A DNA stretch of 64,000 nt. Source: Beverwykella pulmonaria. Taxonomy: Eukaryota; Ascomycota; Dothideomycetes; Pleosporales; Melanommataceae. The notes beneath the pieces are model-generated. The model ran no database searches and was not told where the DNA came from. It worked only from the letters and a program-made list of their open reading frames with translations. A program made the position numbers and the translations under genes. This document shows, one piece after another, positions 23,690-34,322 of the stretch. Every line of letters starts with the position of its first letter. The stretch's first letter is position 1. The stretch spans positions 3,081,151 to 3,145,150 of the forward strand of contig BCHH01000003.1 of NCBI GenBank assembly GCA_001599595.1. The letters are read 5' to 3'.

Positions 23690-24345
23690 CATTGTCCCTT
23701 CTTCGTCCCCTTTTTTATCTGAAGAGACACTGTAGCCCTTGAGCTCGCGCCTGACTGAGCTGCATCTTGACGCCTTTCACGCCCTAGCTGCTGCTCAGCC
23801 TCTCTTTGAGCAACACTATCTCTGCACCTGCTACTATTTCTAAGCTCCCTTACTTCCATATCCGCTTCCTTTTATGCTCTCCACGCTTTGTGGCGGACTC
23901 GTTGGCTTTCTGAAAAGCAGAGGCCTGGTCGCGTAGCAACACTATCTCGTGAACCATTCTCTCAGCGCCCTTGGTGAGCCGATCGAGCGACTGCATAACT
24001 GAGGTAGGTGATGAGCCTACGTGCCTCTGAATCCTCTCACGTACGAGAGCTGCTTTAGTCTCTAGCTCACGCGCATTACTTTACCCAGTGAAGCTTTGAG
24101 CCTTTGTACGCTGTACACGCTTAAATAAGCCCCTATTATCTTGGGATCCTTAAGTAGAGCTCTCTGCTGGTCGTACGGTCAATTAAAACGAGTAGTGAGG
24201 CTTATTGTAAGCTTGGCAAAGTTCTTTGGCCAGTGTTTGCCAACTTTCCCATCATCACGCTTAGCCAGCAGCATATTAGCTATGTCTCGTATAGTGACAA
24301 GGCAGGGCTGAAATTCTCGTAAATTTAGGTCAAGTGTGTGTCCAA
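23690..24345 (-). mobile_element. pogo/Fot1-type transposase relic, DDE core deleted
   Basis: On the minus strand two parts of a fungal pogo/Fot1 (Tc1-mariner superfamily) transposase can be read. The first, about 24330-24130, is the CENP-B/Tc5-type helix-turn-helix: TIRDIANMLLAKRDDGKVGK, then HWPKNFAKLTISLTTRFN, an in-frame TGA where the family has a codon, and PYDQQRALLKDPKIIGAYL. The second, about 24060-23700, is the C-terminal region: SLDRLTKGAERMVHEIVLLR, then DQASAFQKANESATKR. The whole DDE catalytic domain that normally lies between them is missing, and stops and frameshifts occur throughout. This copy is dead. Its 5' end lies against the flavin monooxygenase relic. Confidence 0.72.
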
Positions 24346-24419
24346 AAATCACCTCCTTGCAATCTCAGCTATTGATGAAGCCCAAATTGGAATCGAGTGA
24401 CGCGCTGCCTCAACGTTTA

Positions 24420-24960
24420 ATGTCACCCAATTAACCCACACCTCTGGCGTCGTCATTCTCAAGAAGACTTCCACATCCGACTCATTGGAAGAGAAAGAGC
24501 ACATCAACACCGAAGCCATAATATGGTGCACGGGGTTCAAAGCCTCAACATTATTCTTCAGTCCCTCCGACACCCTCACCTCGGTGTCCCCCTACCCCTT
24601 GACTCTGAGCCCTCTTCCTTCAAAAAGCACTGGAACGACCTCCTCACCGCTGCCAACACCGAGCTCCTGACTCTCTTCCTGACACTCAAAAGTACCCCCT
24701 TCAAGCCCCCAAATAACGAACTACTGACTACCGCATGTACCGATAAGTCCTCCCCCCTTCTTCCATCGCAGAAGTGACCACTCTATTGCCTTTGTCGGCT
24801 TCGTGTCAAACGCCCAAACGGCCGTTGCCTCGGAGCTTACGGGGCTTTACGCGGTCGCTTGGTTTGAGGGCTTGCTGAGGACGACGATTTCCCAAGTAAG
24901 GATGAGATGGAGATGGATATTGCAAGGGCGCATGTGTCGTGATGTGACGAAGTAGATAGA
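24420..24960 (+). pseudogene. flavin-containing monooxygenase relic (C-terminal half)
   Basis: Pieces of a flavin-dependent monooxygenase (FMO, dimethylaniline-monooxygenase-like) C-terminal half are readable in several frames. These are LEEKEHINTEAIIWCTGFKA (the family's DAIIWCTGF signature, about 24480-24540), then FKKHWNDLLTAANTELL in another frame, then SIAFVGFVSNAQTAVASELT and GLYAVAWFEGLL (about 24780-24870), and KDEMEMDIARAH in a third frame. The N-terminal FAD- and NADP-binding half is absent, apparently lost at the junction with the pogo relic. It is a clear pseudogene. Confidence 0.7.
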
Positions 24961-25590
24961 GAGAGAGATGATAATTGATATTGATAAGTATGTTGATTCT
25001 ACAGAGGAGCTACTGAAGAGATATCTATAGTCTTACCAGGCACGCTAGGAGCCTGCCAAGATAGTGAACGCAAACATAGAAGTGAGTCACATGAGCAAAC
25101 ATCAAGGTGTCTCATCATGTGGCCCACAGGCTGACAGCATGCTTGGATGGCGAGACGGTATGGTGCGAGGAGACATTCATTGCCGGAGGTTGCGATTGAG
25201 ATCCAGGCTTATATTGATGTATTGGTTAAGGATTTGGGAGGTTAGGTTAAGAGGAGGGGTGGTTGGAGGGAGTATTTGAGGGTATATCTAACGCAGGATT
25301 ACGGGGGCTTGCCTGCTTGAGGTAATTTTGGAGAAGAGTAAGAGGAGTAATAAGAGGATGTGATAGATTTGAAGGTGGTATGAAGTTGTGCAGACCTAGT
25401 TGGTGAGTATTGTATCTAGGTTCTGACGCTGGACCTTGGTCATTCCGCTGCGATAAGCGCGCAGGGTCTATCTGAATTGAGTAGAACCTCTAGAATTAGC
25501 AAAGAGATATCCTTCGGAATATCCGCCCCCCTTTTTCAACACGATGAGCCCGCATAGTCTAAGATGCACTAAAAAGAGATCCAATCCGCA
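24961..25590. other. intergenic, nothing recognised
   Basis: About 630 bp of low-complexity, purine-rich sequence between the monooxygenase relic and the stop codon of the Zn2Cys6 gene. No domain is visible. Confidence 0.4.
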
Positions 25591-27398
25591 CTACAAGGAA
25601 AAAGCATACGGCACATTAAAGCACTCATCCCAGCCCCGTCCCTCCTTCCTCCAATAATCCCTTAGCACATTCCTAGCCTTCAGCGGCGACGAACTCCCAA
25701 TATCCCTACTAATCTCGCCCAATATGTCCTCGACCCAACTCATCTCCAGTGCTCCAAGATGAATCGCTTCGACACCTGCCACGACTACCGGCCACAAAAT
25801 GAATTTCTGCAAATAGGGGGACGTGAGTGCTGATTTCAGGGTCAGCGAAAGACGGTCCCCGTGCGAAGCTCTAATAGCGGCGAGTGCGGGAGTGTGAGGG
25901 AGGATGGAGAGTGACTGCAATGAAGAAATGCAGTATATGGCAATGGCGGATTGGTATACGGTGCCAATTTGCAGCCATTCCGAGTGGAAAGAAGTGTTGG
26001 GTTGTGCCCAGTCTTCCGGGGAGAAGGCATCGATGCGGGAGAGGAGGTCTTCCGCTTCGGACTGTACGGACGACGGTGTGAGGCATAGAGTGAGGGTTTG
26101 GGCGCGGAGGGCGTTGATATTGATGATGTCGAGGAAGAGCGACGGTGGACAGAGGATGTGCGGGAAGATTATTTCGTAGATGGCTTTAATGAAGGTGGTA
26201 AGTTCGCGCGGGCTATTGGTTATGCTAATTTGGGTTTGGGGTGGGCTGGTTGTGTTTCCGAAGATTACGATGCTGAAGAGGTAGTTAGCCACTGGATGTC
26301 GAGAATCAGAGGAGAAGGGATGCATACAGGAGGAAGGTGACCAATATCGGTCTCAAATGTGGTGAAGACTCAAACAACTGCACTGAGCCGCCACGAAGGT
26401 TGATAAGCTTTACCAAGCCATCTGCATGGCTCTGCCAATTCGGAGACGTGGATTGCTGGAGCTACTCTCTATCAGCAAAATTACTCTCATACTGTCATAT
26501 CAGAATATGTTCATACATACTTCCATACATAGAAATAAGCAGACACTACTTATCGTAGCATCACTACACCTCGTGCTATCCTGGCCAATCTTCTCACTCA
26601 ATTCCCGAATCGCCACACCCCGGTGATAGTAAACCCTTGACCACTTCTCCGTAATTGCAAACCGTTCTGTTTCTCGCGGGAGCTGACAGATGCGGTGACA
26701 TAGGGCAAAGCAGGCTATTGTGTGCAAGATTGAGACGGGAAGGAAGTGCAGCGCCGCCAATGGGAAGAAGATAATGTAGGGATTGGGCGCCATTTGCATA
26801 ATGGTGAGCAGATCCGGATAGACTTTCGTGTTATCTAAGCAGGGGCAAGTTAGATCAGTGGCGTCAGTGAAGTGCGGGAAGAGGAAGGCTTGCAGTAGTG
26901 CACGGCTTGGACAACATCGTATGTGTCGCCAGTCAACTCGAAGCGAGGGAAGTCCACCATCTCCTGCTGGAACGATATAGTTACCTGTCCGGCGTCGCTA
27001 CACCCACTACTCAACTCCTCTCTCGGTATATCTTCCACATCGACATCGAAATCGGCATCAACACTAATGCTGCTGGCCTCCTCCGTCACGGCATGTGAAA
27101 GAGCACTGAACTCGAACACCGTTTCTTCTACCGCTTCATCGATTGCATCAATTTGATTCGGATTTTCCACGCCACTCTTGCTTGTACATTTGCTAGAAGC
27201 TTGTCCCTTTTTCCGACGTCGAGAAGTCACTTTCCCAGGTGCAACCCACTGGAGCGGTTTCTTCTCGTCGTACCCTGGACAAGCCTTGCCTGCCTTCAGA
27301 CACTTCTTGCACGAGGGTAGCGTGAAATCGCAGACTAGACGCCGGCGAAGACATTCCCAGCATTGGCGCTTTGTATTGGTTTGCTCGCTTGGGTTCAT
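25591..27398 (-). CDS. Zn2Cys6 transcription factor (544 aa) with a GC-AG intron
   Basis: A nuclear fungal transcription factor. Exons (minus): 27398-26894, 26834-26521, 26461-26328, 26272-25591; introns 59, 59 and 55 bp. The binuclear zinc cluster spans residues 13-40 (CX2CX6CX6CX2CX6C: C13, C16, C23, C30, C33, C40), followed by a basic linker (SRRRKKGQ). The fungal-specific activation/middle domain reads HYYNTKVYPDLL, NPYIIFFPLAALHFLPVSIL, RGVAIRELSEKIGQ, SPHLRPILVTFL and YEIIFPHILCPPSLFL. Intron 1 begins GCAAGC instead of GT; only this donor restores the conserved HYYNTKVYPDLL. Intron 3 uses a TTCAG acceptor and contains a CTAAC branch site. The exons total exactly 545 codons. Target genes are unknown; the neighbouring RTA1 gene is one possibility. 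Confidence 0.85.
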
Positions 27399-27825
27399 TG
27401 TTTGAGCCACAGTCGAGTTGGTGATGAGGGATATTAGGAAAGATGACAAATATGGGTAAAGGGGGGCAGATTGAAGAAATGGTTCTGCTATTTTATCTCC
27501 CGTTGGAGAAGTGGAGGCTCCGAGCTCAGCCCTTTGAGCCCTGATGAAGTGGAGCTAGTGGTGGCTGTGTGTCTTGGCCATATTCATTGCCTAAATAGGC
27601 AAGCGTGATGAAGATCACGTCGTTGTGATTGGTTCACTCGTACATTCCAATCATCCTACACGTCATCTTATCTTCTACCTATATATCGAGTGCTCATAAG
27701 TCGGAGACTCCGAGAAAAGTATACGCAGCAGGTCGAATGCTAAATCCGATTAGATACTAACATACTAGGGCCTAAGTACTGCCAACTCTCGCTTTCCCTC
27801 TCATGCTTTCGTATCAAGCATCTCT
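27399..27825. promoter_or_regulatory. promoter region of the Zn2Cys6 gene
   Basis: A 427-bp gap between the start of the Zn2Cys6 gene and the stop of the RTA1-type gene, both on the minus strand. It should hold the promoter of the first and the 3' end of the second. No gene is visible. Confidence 0.4.
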
Positions 27826-28920
27826 TCACACAAGTGGTACACTCTCTGGGCCTCGAGCCCCCGAAGTTCTGTCTTGAAATCCATTCGTCTCCCAAAATGG
27901 AGTCTCCTCCCCCTTCCTCTTTTGCCCCCTCTTTGCCACCAACGCGACAATGCCAAACGGATCAATAAAAGTCAGCACCCACGGCTGATCATCTTTCCAC
28001 CCGGGCCCCCTCATTTCCGTCCTCCCATCTTGCGCAAGGTAAATGTGATAATCCTCAGGAAGATACTTTCTCGGATGGCGCACGTTCCACAGTACCTCAT
28101 TGATAAGCATAACACTGGCTTCGAAGACGTAAAAGTACCATTCGTACCGTAAGATGGGGCTGAGTTCGTAGTTGGCTGGAGAGTTCTGTGGGATTGAGGA
28201 GATGGTGAAGTGTTCGATGATACGGTAGATGGTTCTACTGAGGATGATGGCCATGCTCAAGTAGAGCGTTGCGAGTGGGCCTTGGACGTTGCGGGTAGTT
28301 ATCCCGGCGCGGAGACAGCGACGTTGGAAGATAGCGGCTAGTATGCAGAAGGAGGCGATAACAGCAACCTGGATGATAAGACTTGCTTTCATCAAGATGT
28401 GCCCCAAGTTCTGCAACTTATCCGGGAGGTTTTTATTTGCGATGTATGACACGCCAATCGCATTCATCATTTCCACAACTCCCGAGACGAATCCGAATGT
28501 TGTCAACGTCCGTCCAGGATGCAAGGGTGCAAAGTACGGTACGTAGTAGAGAATCCGACCCAGCACATGGTAGTTTGCCAGTTCGAGAATTGGCGGCGAA
28601 CAGTAGATGAATGTCTGGCTGGCAATGTACACGTTGAGATGCGAGTAGTGGGAACTCCCGTATTCCCGCAAAGTGAAGCCGACGACGAAGAGGAGGCAGC
28701 AGAATGGATGGAGCGCGGATATGCGAAACGACTTATAGTGAATGCATTGATAGAGATGAAAGAGACCAGTTGCGAGGAAAGCGACGGCAAATATTGCAGG
28801 AGCGACTTGGTTAGGCGCGTAAATGTAGACACTGCCGGGTACTACAGGGTATAAGAAGTTAGAATATATTATTAGATATGGGAAATATGAGAAAATACCT
28901 GGGCTACCGTTCTCTGCCAT
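27826..28920 (-). CDS. RTA1-like seven-transmembrane protein (345 aa)
   Basis: A plasma-membrane protein of the fungal RTA1 (lipid-translocating exporter/7TM) family, whose yeast members are linked to resistance to 7-aminocholesterol and to sphingoid long-chain bases. Exons (minus): 28920-28899 (22 nt) and 28841-27826, with a 57-bp intron; splicing gives MAENGSPVPGSVYIYAPNQV. About seven hydrophobic segments can be seen, beginning APAIFAVAFLATGLFHLYQC and including FCCLLFVVGFTLREY, FIYCSPPILELANYHVLGRI, IIQVAVIASFCILAAIFQRR, and the family motif SRTIYRIIEHF, then YEWYFYVFEASVMLINEVLW. The C-terminal tail is charged and cytosolic. Without splicing the frame also stays open, but the GT..TAG intron has standard signals and better matches the family N-terminus. 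Confidence 0.88.
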   Translation of the reverse strand: MAENGSPGIFSYFPYLIIYSNFLYPVVPGSVYIYAPNQVAPAIFAVAFLATGLFHLYQCIHYKSFRISALHPFCCLLFVVGFTLREYGSSHYSHLNVYIASQTFIYCSPPILELANYHVLGRILYYVPYFAPLHPGRTLTTFGFVSGVVEMMNAIGVSYIANKNLPDKLQNLGHILMKASLIIQVAVIASFCILAAIFQRRCLRAGITTRNVQGPLATLYLSMAIILSRTIYRIIEHFTISSIPQNSPANYELSPILRYEWYFYVFEASVMLINEVLWNVRHPRKYLPEDYHIYLAQDGRTEMRGPGWKDDQPWVLTFIDPFGIVALVAKRGQKRKGEETPFWETNGFQDRTSGARGPESVPLV

Positions 28921-29225
28921 TCTGAATGTGTTGTGTTGTCAAGGTTGGATTTATGTTCGATGTCCCTGCTTTTCGTAGCACTTAATTCATGGCTTCTATT
29001 TAGAATCTTTGCTGCCTTTATATCAAGTCAGCAATCTCATAGCTTCACAGCTCATCCGCAACAGGCGAAACGTCCTTTGTCACAGCGCTATGCCCAAACG
29101 GGACAGATACATGGCCAAGACATGACTCCATTGGGGCGGATTATCTCTCCTAAATTGGAACACTCAGTGCGAGCTTTTGAGGAGTAGTCGAAAGGAATTT
29201 TCACATACTCCTGAAAAAACACCCT

Positions 29226-29565
29226 CTAGATCTTATTCACTATGAGTTTCAACCCTTTGCCAAAAGCTCCCGACACCCCCAAAGCCTTACCAACGCTCAT
29301 CACAAACTTCAAATGGTGCATCTCCGCCTTCCTCGCTGTACCCATCAACACTTCAATACCCTACCAAAATTATTGACTCTCCCTAAACTCCAAATGCCGT
29401 TCCACTCTCTCCTACACCAATAGAAACATAACTCTCCCTTTCACACCCTCGAAACCCATCTCTTCATGCGTAACACCTGTGGCCATTGCCACATACCTCT
29501 TCACGCACGCCTTCTCGAAATTTGAGCGGAACGTCTCAGAGCTATCTTCTGAGTAATTGGAAGGT
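29226..29565 (-). pseudogene. relic resembling an ABM-type small monooxygenase
   Basis: A single minus-strand frame of about 110 codons reads as protein but is broken by three in-frame stops before its end. Segments include FEKACVKRYVAMATGVTHEE, ERVERHLEFRESQ, GIEVLMGTARKAEMHHLKFV and ALGVSGAFGKGLKL. The HLEFRES..F..GI..L.GTA..AEMHH pattern resembles antibiotic-biosynthesis-monooxygenase (ABM/EthD-like) domains; this family call is tentative. The stops are at positions where a TGG or CAA codon would be a single C-to-T or G-to-A change away, in keeping with point-mutation decay. Confidence 0.4.
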
Positions 29566-30187
29566 GGTGCCCTCGTCAAAGTAAAATGTTACGACTATTC
29601 TTACACGCGCAGTGAAGGCTGCGATTTAAGATGAGGAGGGTGTGAAGTCGACGTGATGCATCTGTCACTGGGCTTTGAAGTATGGGGCAAGGTCGCCGTT
29701 TACTAGCCCGGGTTTGGTTTTCTAATTCTTCGTGGGCTTCAAACTGTCCCAGTCTGTGGCATCATACTAGTTAGAAAAGTGGTGGGGTTGTAGGGAAAGC
29801 CACTCTCATCATTGCCTCCAGAATAGTTGGATTCTCAACTTGTATCCTGAGATAGTATTGTTGGAGTCTGGGTTGTTAGCACACGATACCGAAACATTTC
29901 TTCAAAGCGATGTAGGCTCGACTAGCCACTGTGCTGCCGTTGACATGGGGATTGATTCCTATTTCTGTCATCGGCATGATGGTTCGAAAAGTCAATTGAG
30001 TCGGTTGAAAAGGTGAAGTTGTGTACTGTGTCACTATTTGTGTGAAGTCGGGCGTTATATGTCTATTAGATGGCACTTATCTTTAGCGCCAATTAGCTAA
30101 GCCCGTCAGTAGCAGAGCCCACGTTGGTAAGCGGTAGTACCGATGAGTCTAAATGACGTACTTCAAATTCTCACATTACTCTAAAAT
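29566..30187. other. intergenic, nothing recognised
   Basis: About 620 bp between the ABM-like relic and the PL4 stop codon, with only short frames. Confidence 0.4.
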
Positions 30188-32031
30188 CTAAACCCACTCG
30201 AGTAATATCGAGTCCCACAGCCAGCCCCTCCAAAGCGTGCTCGTCGTGACATTGAAATCGATCTGATTCTGCCCTTCCTTCAAGCTCGATGTTGCGACGG
30301 GAAACTCCAGCAAATGCCACTCACCGGCCCTTGTTGCGCCACGGTACGTGTCTTGGCTAGAAGGCAGTAACGCGCTGTTGGTTGTAATGTTGCCCACTTT
30401 GGCCCCGTTGAGTAGGATGCTGGCGCTGGAGCCACCGGAGAATCCGGCGAGGGAAACGGTGAGTTTGGTGGTTGTAGCGGTTACTTTCTCGGACGAGAAG
30501 GGGAAGATGATAGACCAGGTGCCGAGGGCAGATTGTCCGAAGCACCAATCCTCTGTCTTAGAAGTACCGATGGTGTAGGTAAGGTTTGCGGGACACTTGG
30601 CGATACGTGCGTGCTCGTATGGTGTAGGACCGCTCAGTTTGAAACCAGTAGTTTTGCGGTCGAAATCCCCGATCTGGAAAATTCTGTTCTTGCTGCTTGT
30701 GACCTTCCAGCTGAGCGTCTTGAGGTTGCTCGTCTTGTCCTTTGTGACTGTAATGTCGTTCTGGAGGAAGGATGTCGTGACATCCGCAAGAGCGCCACCG
30801 TTGGACCAAGCTTGCAATCCGTACGTCCCGGTTCTGACGCCATCAATACTGAAGCTACCATCCTTGTCTGCGTAGACGGTGTAGTAGTAGTCTTTGCCTT
30901 GGTCCAAAGCGGTTAGATTGGAATTGCTATCGCCGAGAAAGACAGCAGCACCTGAAGCGGGTCTTCCGTCGCTCAAGACAAGCTTCCCTTTGATCGAGCC
31001 GCGGGATTGGAACGAGGTGTCCCTGAACCACTCATATGGCCACGCTTTATCTTCCTGAATCGCGCGGCGAGCAGCGTCATCTTTTGATCCATCGTTTAGG
31101 TACCAGAGCCAGGGACCCCAAGTCTTACCGTCTACGAAGTTGTCGCTGGAAAGAGCTTGGTAGTGAGTGCCGTGAATCATATTGAGTTGGACTGCATCGC
31201 CAGTCTGACTCTCACGGTGGAGCTAACCCCGATTAGTGAGGTGGAACTTGCCAGAATCTAACTTATGAAATGACTCACCATTAGCTCCTGCTTCAGATGG
31301 TCCCCGTTCATATAGTCTTTACCAGGATTGAGATACCAACTTCCAACCTCATTACCGTAGACACCATGGAAGTCTAGGTCTCGCGTGAACGCACTCCAGT
31401 CGTATTTAGTCAAGTATGTGCCATCTGCCTTCTGCCATGTCTCGTCCTGGACCTTAGTAGCAGCAAGGTAATCGGATATCGGAGGAAGAACCCCATCCTT
31501 AACATTCGTCCGTCCCCTGGGAAACGTTGTGTTATCCAAACGCCAGAGTGTCCTGAACTCGCCAAGTTTTGGGAGAGCGTGGTTAACAAAATACTGGTAT
31601 GCGCCAGCGAGGTTGTCATAGATCACCCAATGGAAATCTCCTTCGAGCGCCGTGAATTTGACATTGATGTAATCCTTGCCCGATTCGACAATCGCAGCTG
31701 ACGTCCAGTTGAGGTCAGATGCTGCGCCATCTGAATAATCTTAGCAAATAGAGTTCTGTCTGTACGTTGCATGACTTGCCCACTTACTATAGCTCACATA
31801 GTGCCCCACAGCTTTGCCAACAAGGTCCTTCTCCTTGTACCACAACTTTGTCGCGTACTGTCGTCCCTGCGTCACGTTCCAAATCCCATTCCCAAGGACC
31901 CATGCCGAATTTTCGATCTGAGTTAAAAAAGCCTTGCTCTTGGGAGCTGCTGCTTGGACGGGCGTAGTGAGCGCGCAACGAGCAAGCGTCGCAACACACA
32001 GAGACCTCAGGGCCGATTGAAAGGACACCAT
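30188..32031 (-). CDS. rhamnogalacturonan lyase, PL4 family (576 aa)
   Basis: A secreted pectin-degrading enzyme that cleaves the rhamnogalacturonan I backbone by beta-elimination. Exons (minus): 32031-31788, 31730-31279, 31222-30188; introns 57 and 56 bp. Residues 1-~27 are a signal peptide (MVSFQSALRSLCVATLARCA...VQA). The catalytic N-terminal domain contains SYNGAASDLNWTS (formed across intron 1), FHWVIYDNLAGAYQYF, YLTKYDWSAF and GSWYLNPGKDYMNGDHLKQE; the Lys and His in the last two correspond to the catalytic pair known in the family. A fibronectin-III-like middle domain follows (SIKGKLVLSDGRPASGAAVF), then a carbohydrate-binding-like C-terminal domain ending WLWDSILLEW. A TATA box lies at 32075-32082. 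The domain order and length are normal for the family. Confidence 0.93.
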
Positions 32032-32074
32032 GGTATCGTAGTTGCTTGTTGTTGCGAAGAGCTCAAACAATGCA

Positions 32075-32082
32075 TTTTTATA
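32075..32082 (-). promoter_or_regulatory. TATA box of the PL4 lyase gene
   Basis: TATAAAAA on the minus strand lies 44 bases before the ATG at 32031. An ATG at 32085 in the same frame overlaps this box and is therefore unlikely to be the start. Confidence 0.45.
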
Positions 32083-33554
32083 CAAATATAGTTTCGGCCA
32101 ATTTCATATGGCTCGCTCGCCGTTGACCCGAAATAAGCCTCCCATTTTGCAAGCTCGCGGGGTACCCCAGAATGATCGACGGCAGGGGCATTTTCCCTGC
32201 AATCGGAGCTATGAGATCGCGCGTGCGAGAAATTGCGTTTCTTCAGGAACCGGGATGGTCAACGATTCCTGGTTTGGAAGGTTGGTAGCGCACGTTAGCT
32301 TGACCTCGGTTACTAGATTGAGAACTACGCCCGGGAGATGGACCCAAACATGAGGATGAGGGTGACGCGGTGTGGAAACGGGATGATGAGAACTTGGAGA
32401 ATCTGGGGATGGAATAGAGAGATATGGAGAAGCCCGTGAGAAACCAGGTGGTTGGAAAGCGTGGCCTTGGTGTAATTCGGACCGAGATTCGACCGAAACT
32501 ACTATGAACATTCTAACCCAACCTACTCTATCCTTGTGTCTCCTCCCCTTACCAGAAAATGCACACAGCATGTACGTGGCCCACATATATATTCTACCCC
32601 CAACAACTCTATTGTGTACATCTCTAGGCCTTGACCGATATAACCCGGTTGCAGCAAATAAGATCTTCAAGGGGACCAAGAAACAAGCATAGAGATTCAA
32701 AGCAGCAATTTGTGTGGGTTATTACTTTAGTGGTTGTTCATGTAGTTCGGGGTGAATTGAAAAACTGCAGTGACAATGACTGCCTACTTTGATTCCTTCA
32801 CTTTCATATCTCGATATCACCATGAACAGTTTCATCTCTTCTCGAATGTTTTGGTAATCGCAGCTTGCTAGATTGCCCGCGAGCATCTAAATGTGCCGTG
32901 GACGTTCCTGGCAAAGAAATGAAATTGAACACGAAAGCCTGAAGGCATTCACTTTTCAGACATCTTTTTTATAGCTCCCCTATAAATGCTCTTTTGCTCA
33001 TCAAGTGCTCGCCCCGGAGGGGGAGGGGGTGAGGGGATCCAAATTTTATAGTCAATGAATAGACTCTTGATTCAAGTGTATGTAGATGTCCGTAAATACT
33101 GCAAAATATTCTACCTGAAGTAGTAGAAAGTAGCAGAGGCTAGCACGCGATGAAAGCATGCGACGCGGTGTTTTGACCGGAGCAGCCCCCCATGCAACCA
33201 ATCACCGACACATGTGTAACTCACCGACCTTTCAGGGACACCGGTAGTATGTTCGATCCGGTCATCCGGGGCGCAATTGCCCTCAGCCTTGCGACTACTG
33301 CCTGGTCTTCGACACGTTACTCTCAATGATTTGCACACCTAAGTTTTGCCTCAATATGTCTTCATGCAAGACAATGCAAGGCAATGGAGAGTTGAGAGCG
33401 GCCGCATTGCATTCCACTTGCGCTCGTGGATAAATTGTCAGCCTTCTCACCTCGAATTTCAGGAATTAGGACAACTGAACATCAGTGCTTATATTCTTTC
33501 CTTGCTCCAATTGTACCTCGAGACCTCGTGCCTCCAAATTTTGTTCACAAGACC
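32083..33554. other. intergenic, no gene recognised
   Basis: About 1.5 kb. A 163-codon frame on the minus strand (32209-32700) has biased His/Pro/Ser composition and no domain, so I do not annotate it. A G-rich run (gaggggggaggggg-like) sits near 33014-33035. Confidence 0.4.
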
Positions 33555-33812
33555 ATGTCCCGAAGGGCTACCAACTCATCATTGCAGCAAGCCAGCAACG
33601 CCCAGCGCAGGACTACGTTTCCGTCCGAAGTCAGCAGCGGACGGGTCCAAGATAGATTTACAGCGTACGAGGACTTTCCCTGGAGCAAGATAGAGGAGCA
33701 CTTGAGAACGAAGTGGCCGCACTGGACAAACTTCCACGAAAAACATGTTGGTTATGTGGTTCGAGCGCAAAGAGTTAGCGATACTGACTGTCGATGCGTA
33801 GGTCGGGGATAG
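33555..33812 (+). CDS. hypothetical protein or first exon (85 aa)
   Basis: An ATG at 33555 opens an 85-codon frame: a Ser/Arg-rich start, then DRFTAYEDFPWSKIEEHLRT and KWPHWTNFHEKHVGYVVRAQ. This second part looks like genuine folded protein. A GTAGGT that could be a splice donor follows DTDCRC, so the frame may be the first exon of a longer gene, but I find no convincing partner exon before the CorA-like start at 34323. Gene or fragment, function unknown. Confidence 0.35.
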   Translation: MSRRATNSSLQQASNAQRRTTFPSEVSSGRVQDRFTAYEDFPWSKIEEHLRTKWPHWTNFHEKHVGYVVRAQRVSDTDCRCVGRG

Positions 33813-34322
33813 TTGGCAGTTCGAGGCCCCAGAGTATTTGACTGATGCGAGTACCGTGAGAACCGCGCGGATGATTGATGTGGAGGCTGAGACGTGTCAC
33901 AGGTGGACAAGGAAGAGCTGAGGAGGCTGAGGGATGCCCATAATCGAACGCGTCGAGAGGCCGACTCACCTGAGCCTTGATCGAGGGGCAATTGTTGGTG
34001 CCTGCCTGTGGCCATATAGAGACATCAGATGATTGGGCATGACTTTCGCATCGACACAAGGAATGTATCTAAATGATAATTTGGGGTGGTGAAGGATAAC
34101 AGAGCCTGGGCAAATAAGCAAATCTTGGAATTGCGCCTCGCCTGGCGGGGTCCGTTTTGTCGCCCCTGCCATCTGATCCCGCGCACACACACACACCACC
34201 TGTTGTTGCCACAGCCGCAAGGCGTTCACCTTCTTTTCTCATTGCTCAAAATGTCCTTGACTCTTTCATACCATCTTAGCAATCCACAATATCTGCATTG
34301 CGCGCAGAATTGAGTCGTGAGG
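33813..34322. other. intergenic / leader of the CorA-like gene
   Basis: About 510 bp with a CACACACACAC run near 34184-34194 and pyrimidine-rich sequence before the CorA-like ATG. Minus-strand frames here show no domain. Confidence 0.4.

Noticed and set aside
25591..32031. Possible secondary-metabolite cluster (regulator, membrane protein, monooxygenase relic)
   Set aside because: No polyketide, peptide or terpene backbone enzyme is present, and the oxidative genes are pseudogenes.
32209..32700. 163-codon minus-strand frame upstream of the PL4 gene
   Set aside because: Biased His/Pro/Ser composition, no domain, no signal peptide; not supported as a gene.
33181..33320. GTTCGATCC-like B-box, possible tRNA
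   Set aside because: No matching A-box or acceptor stem at the right distance.
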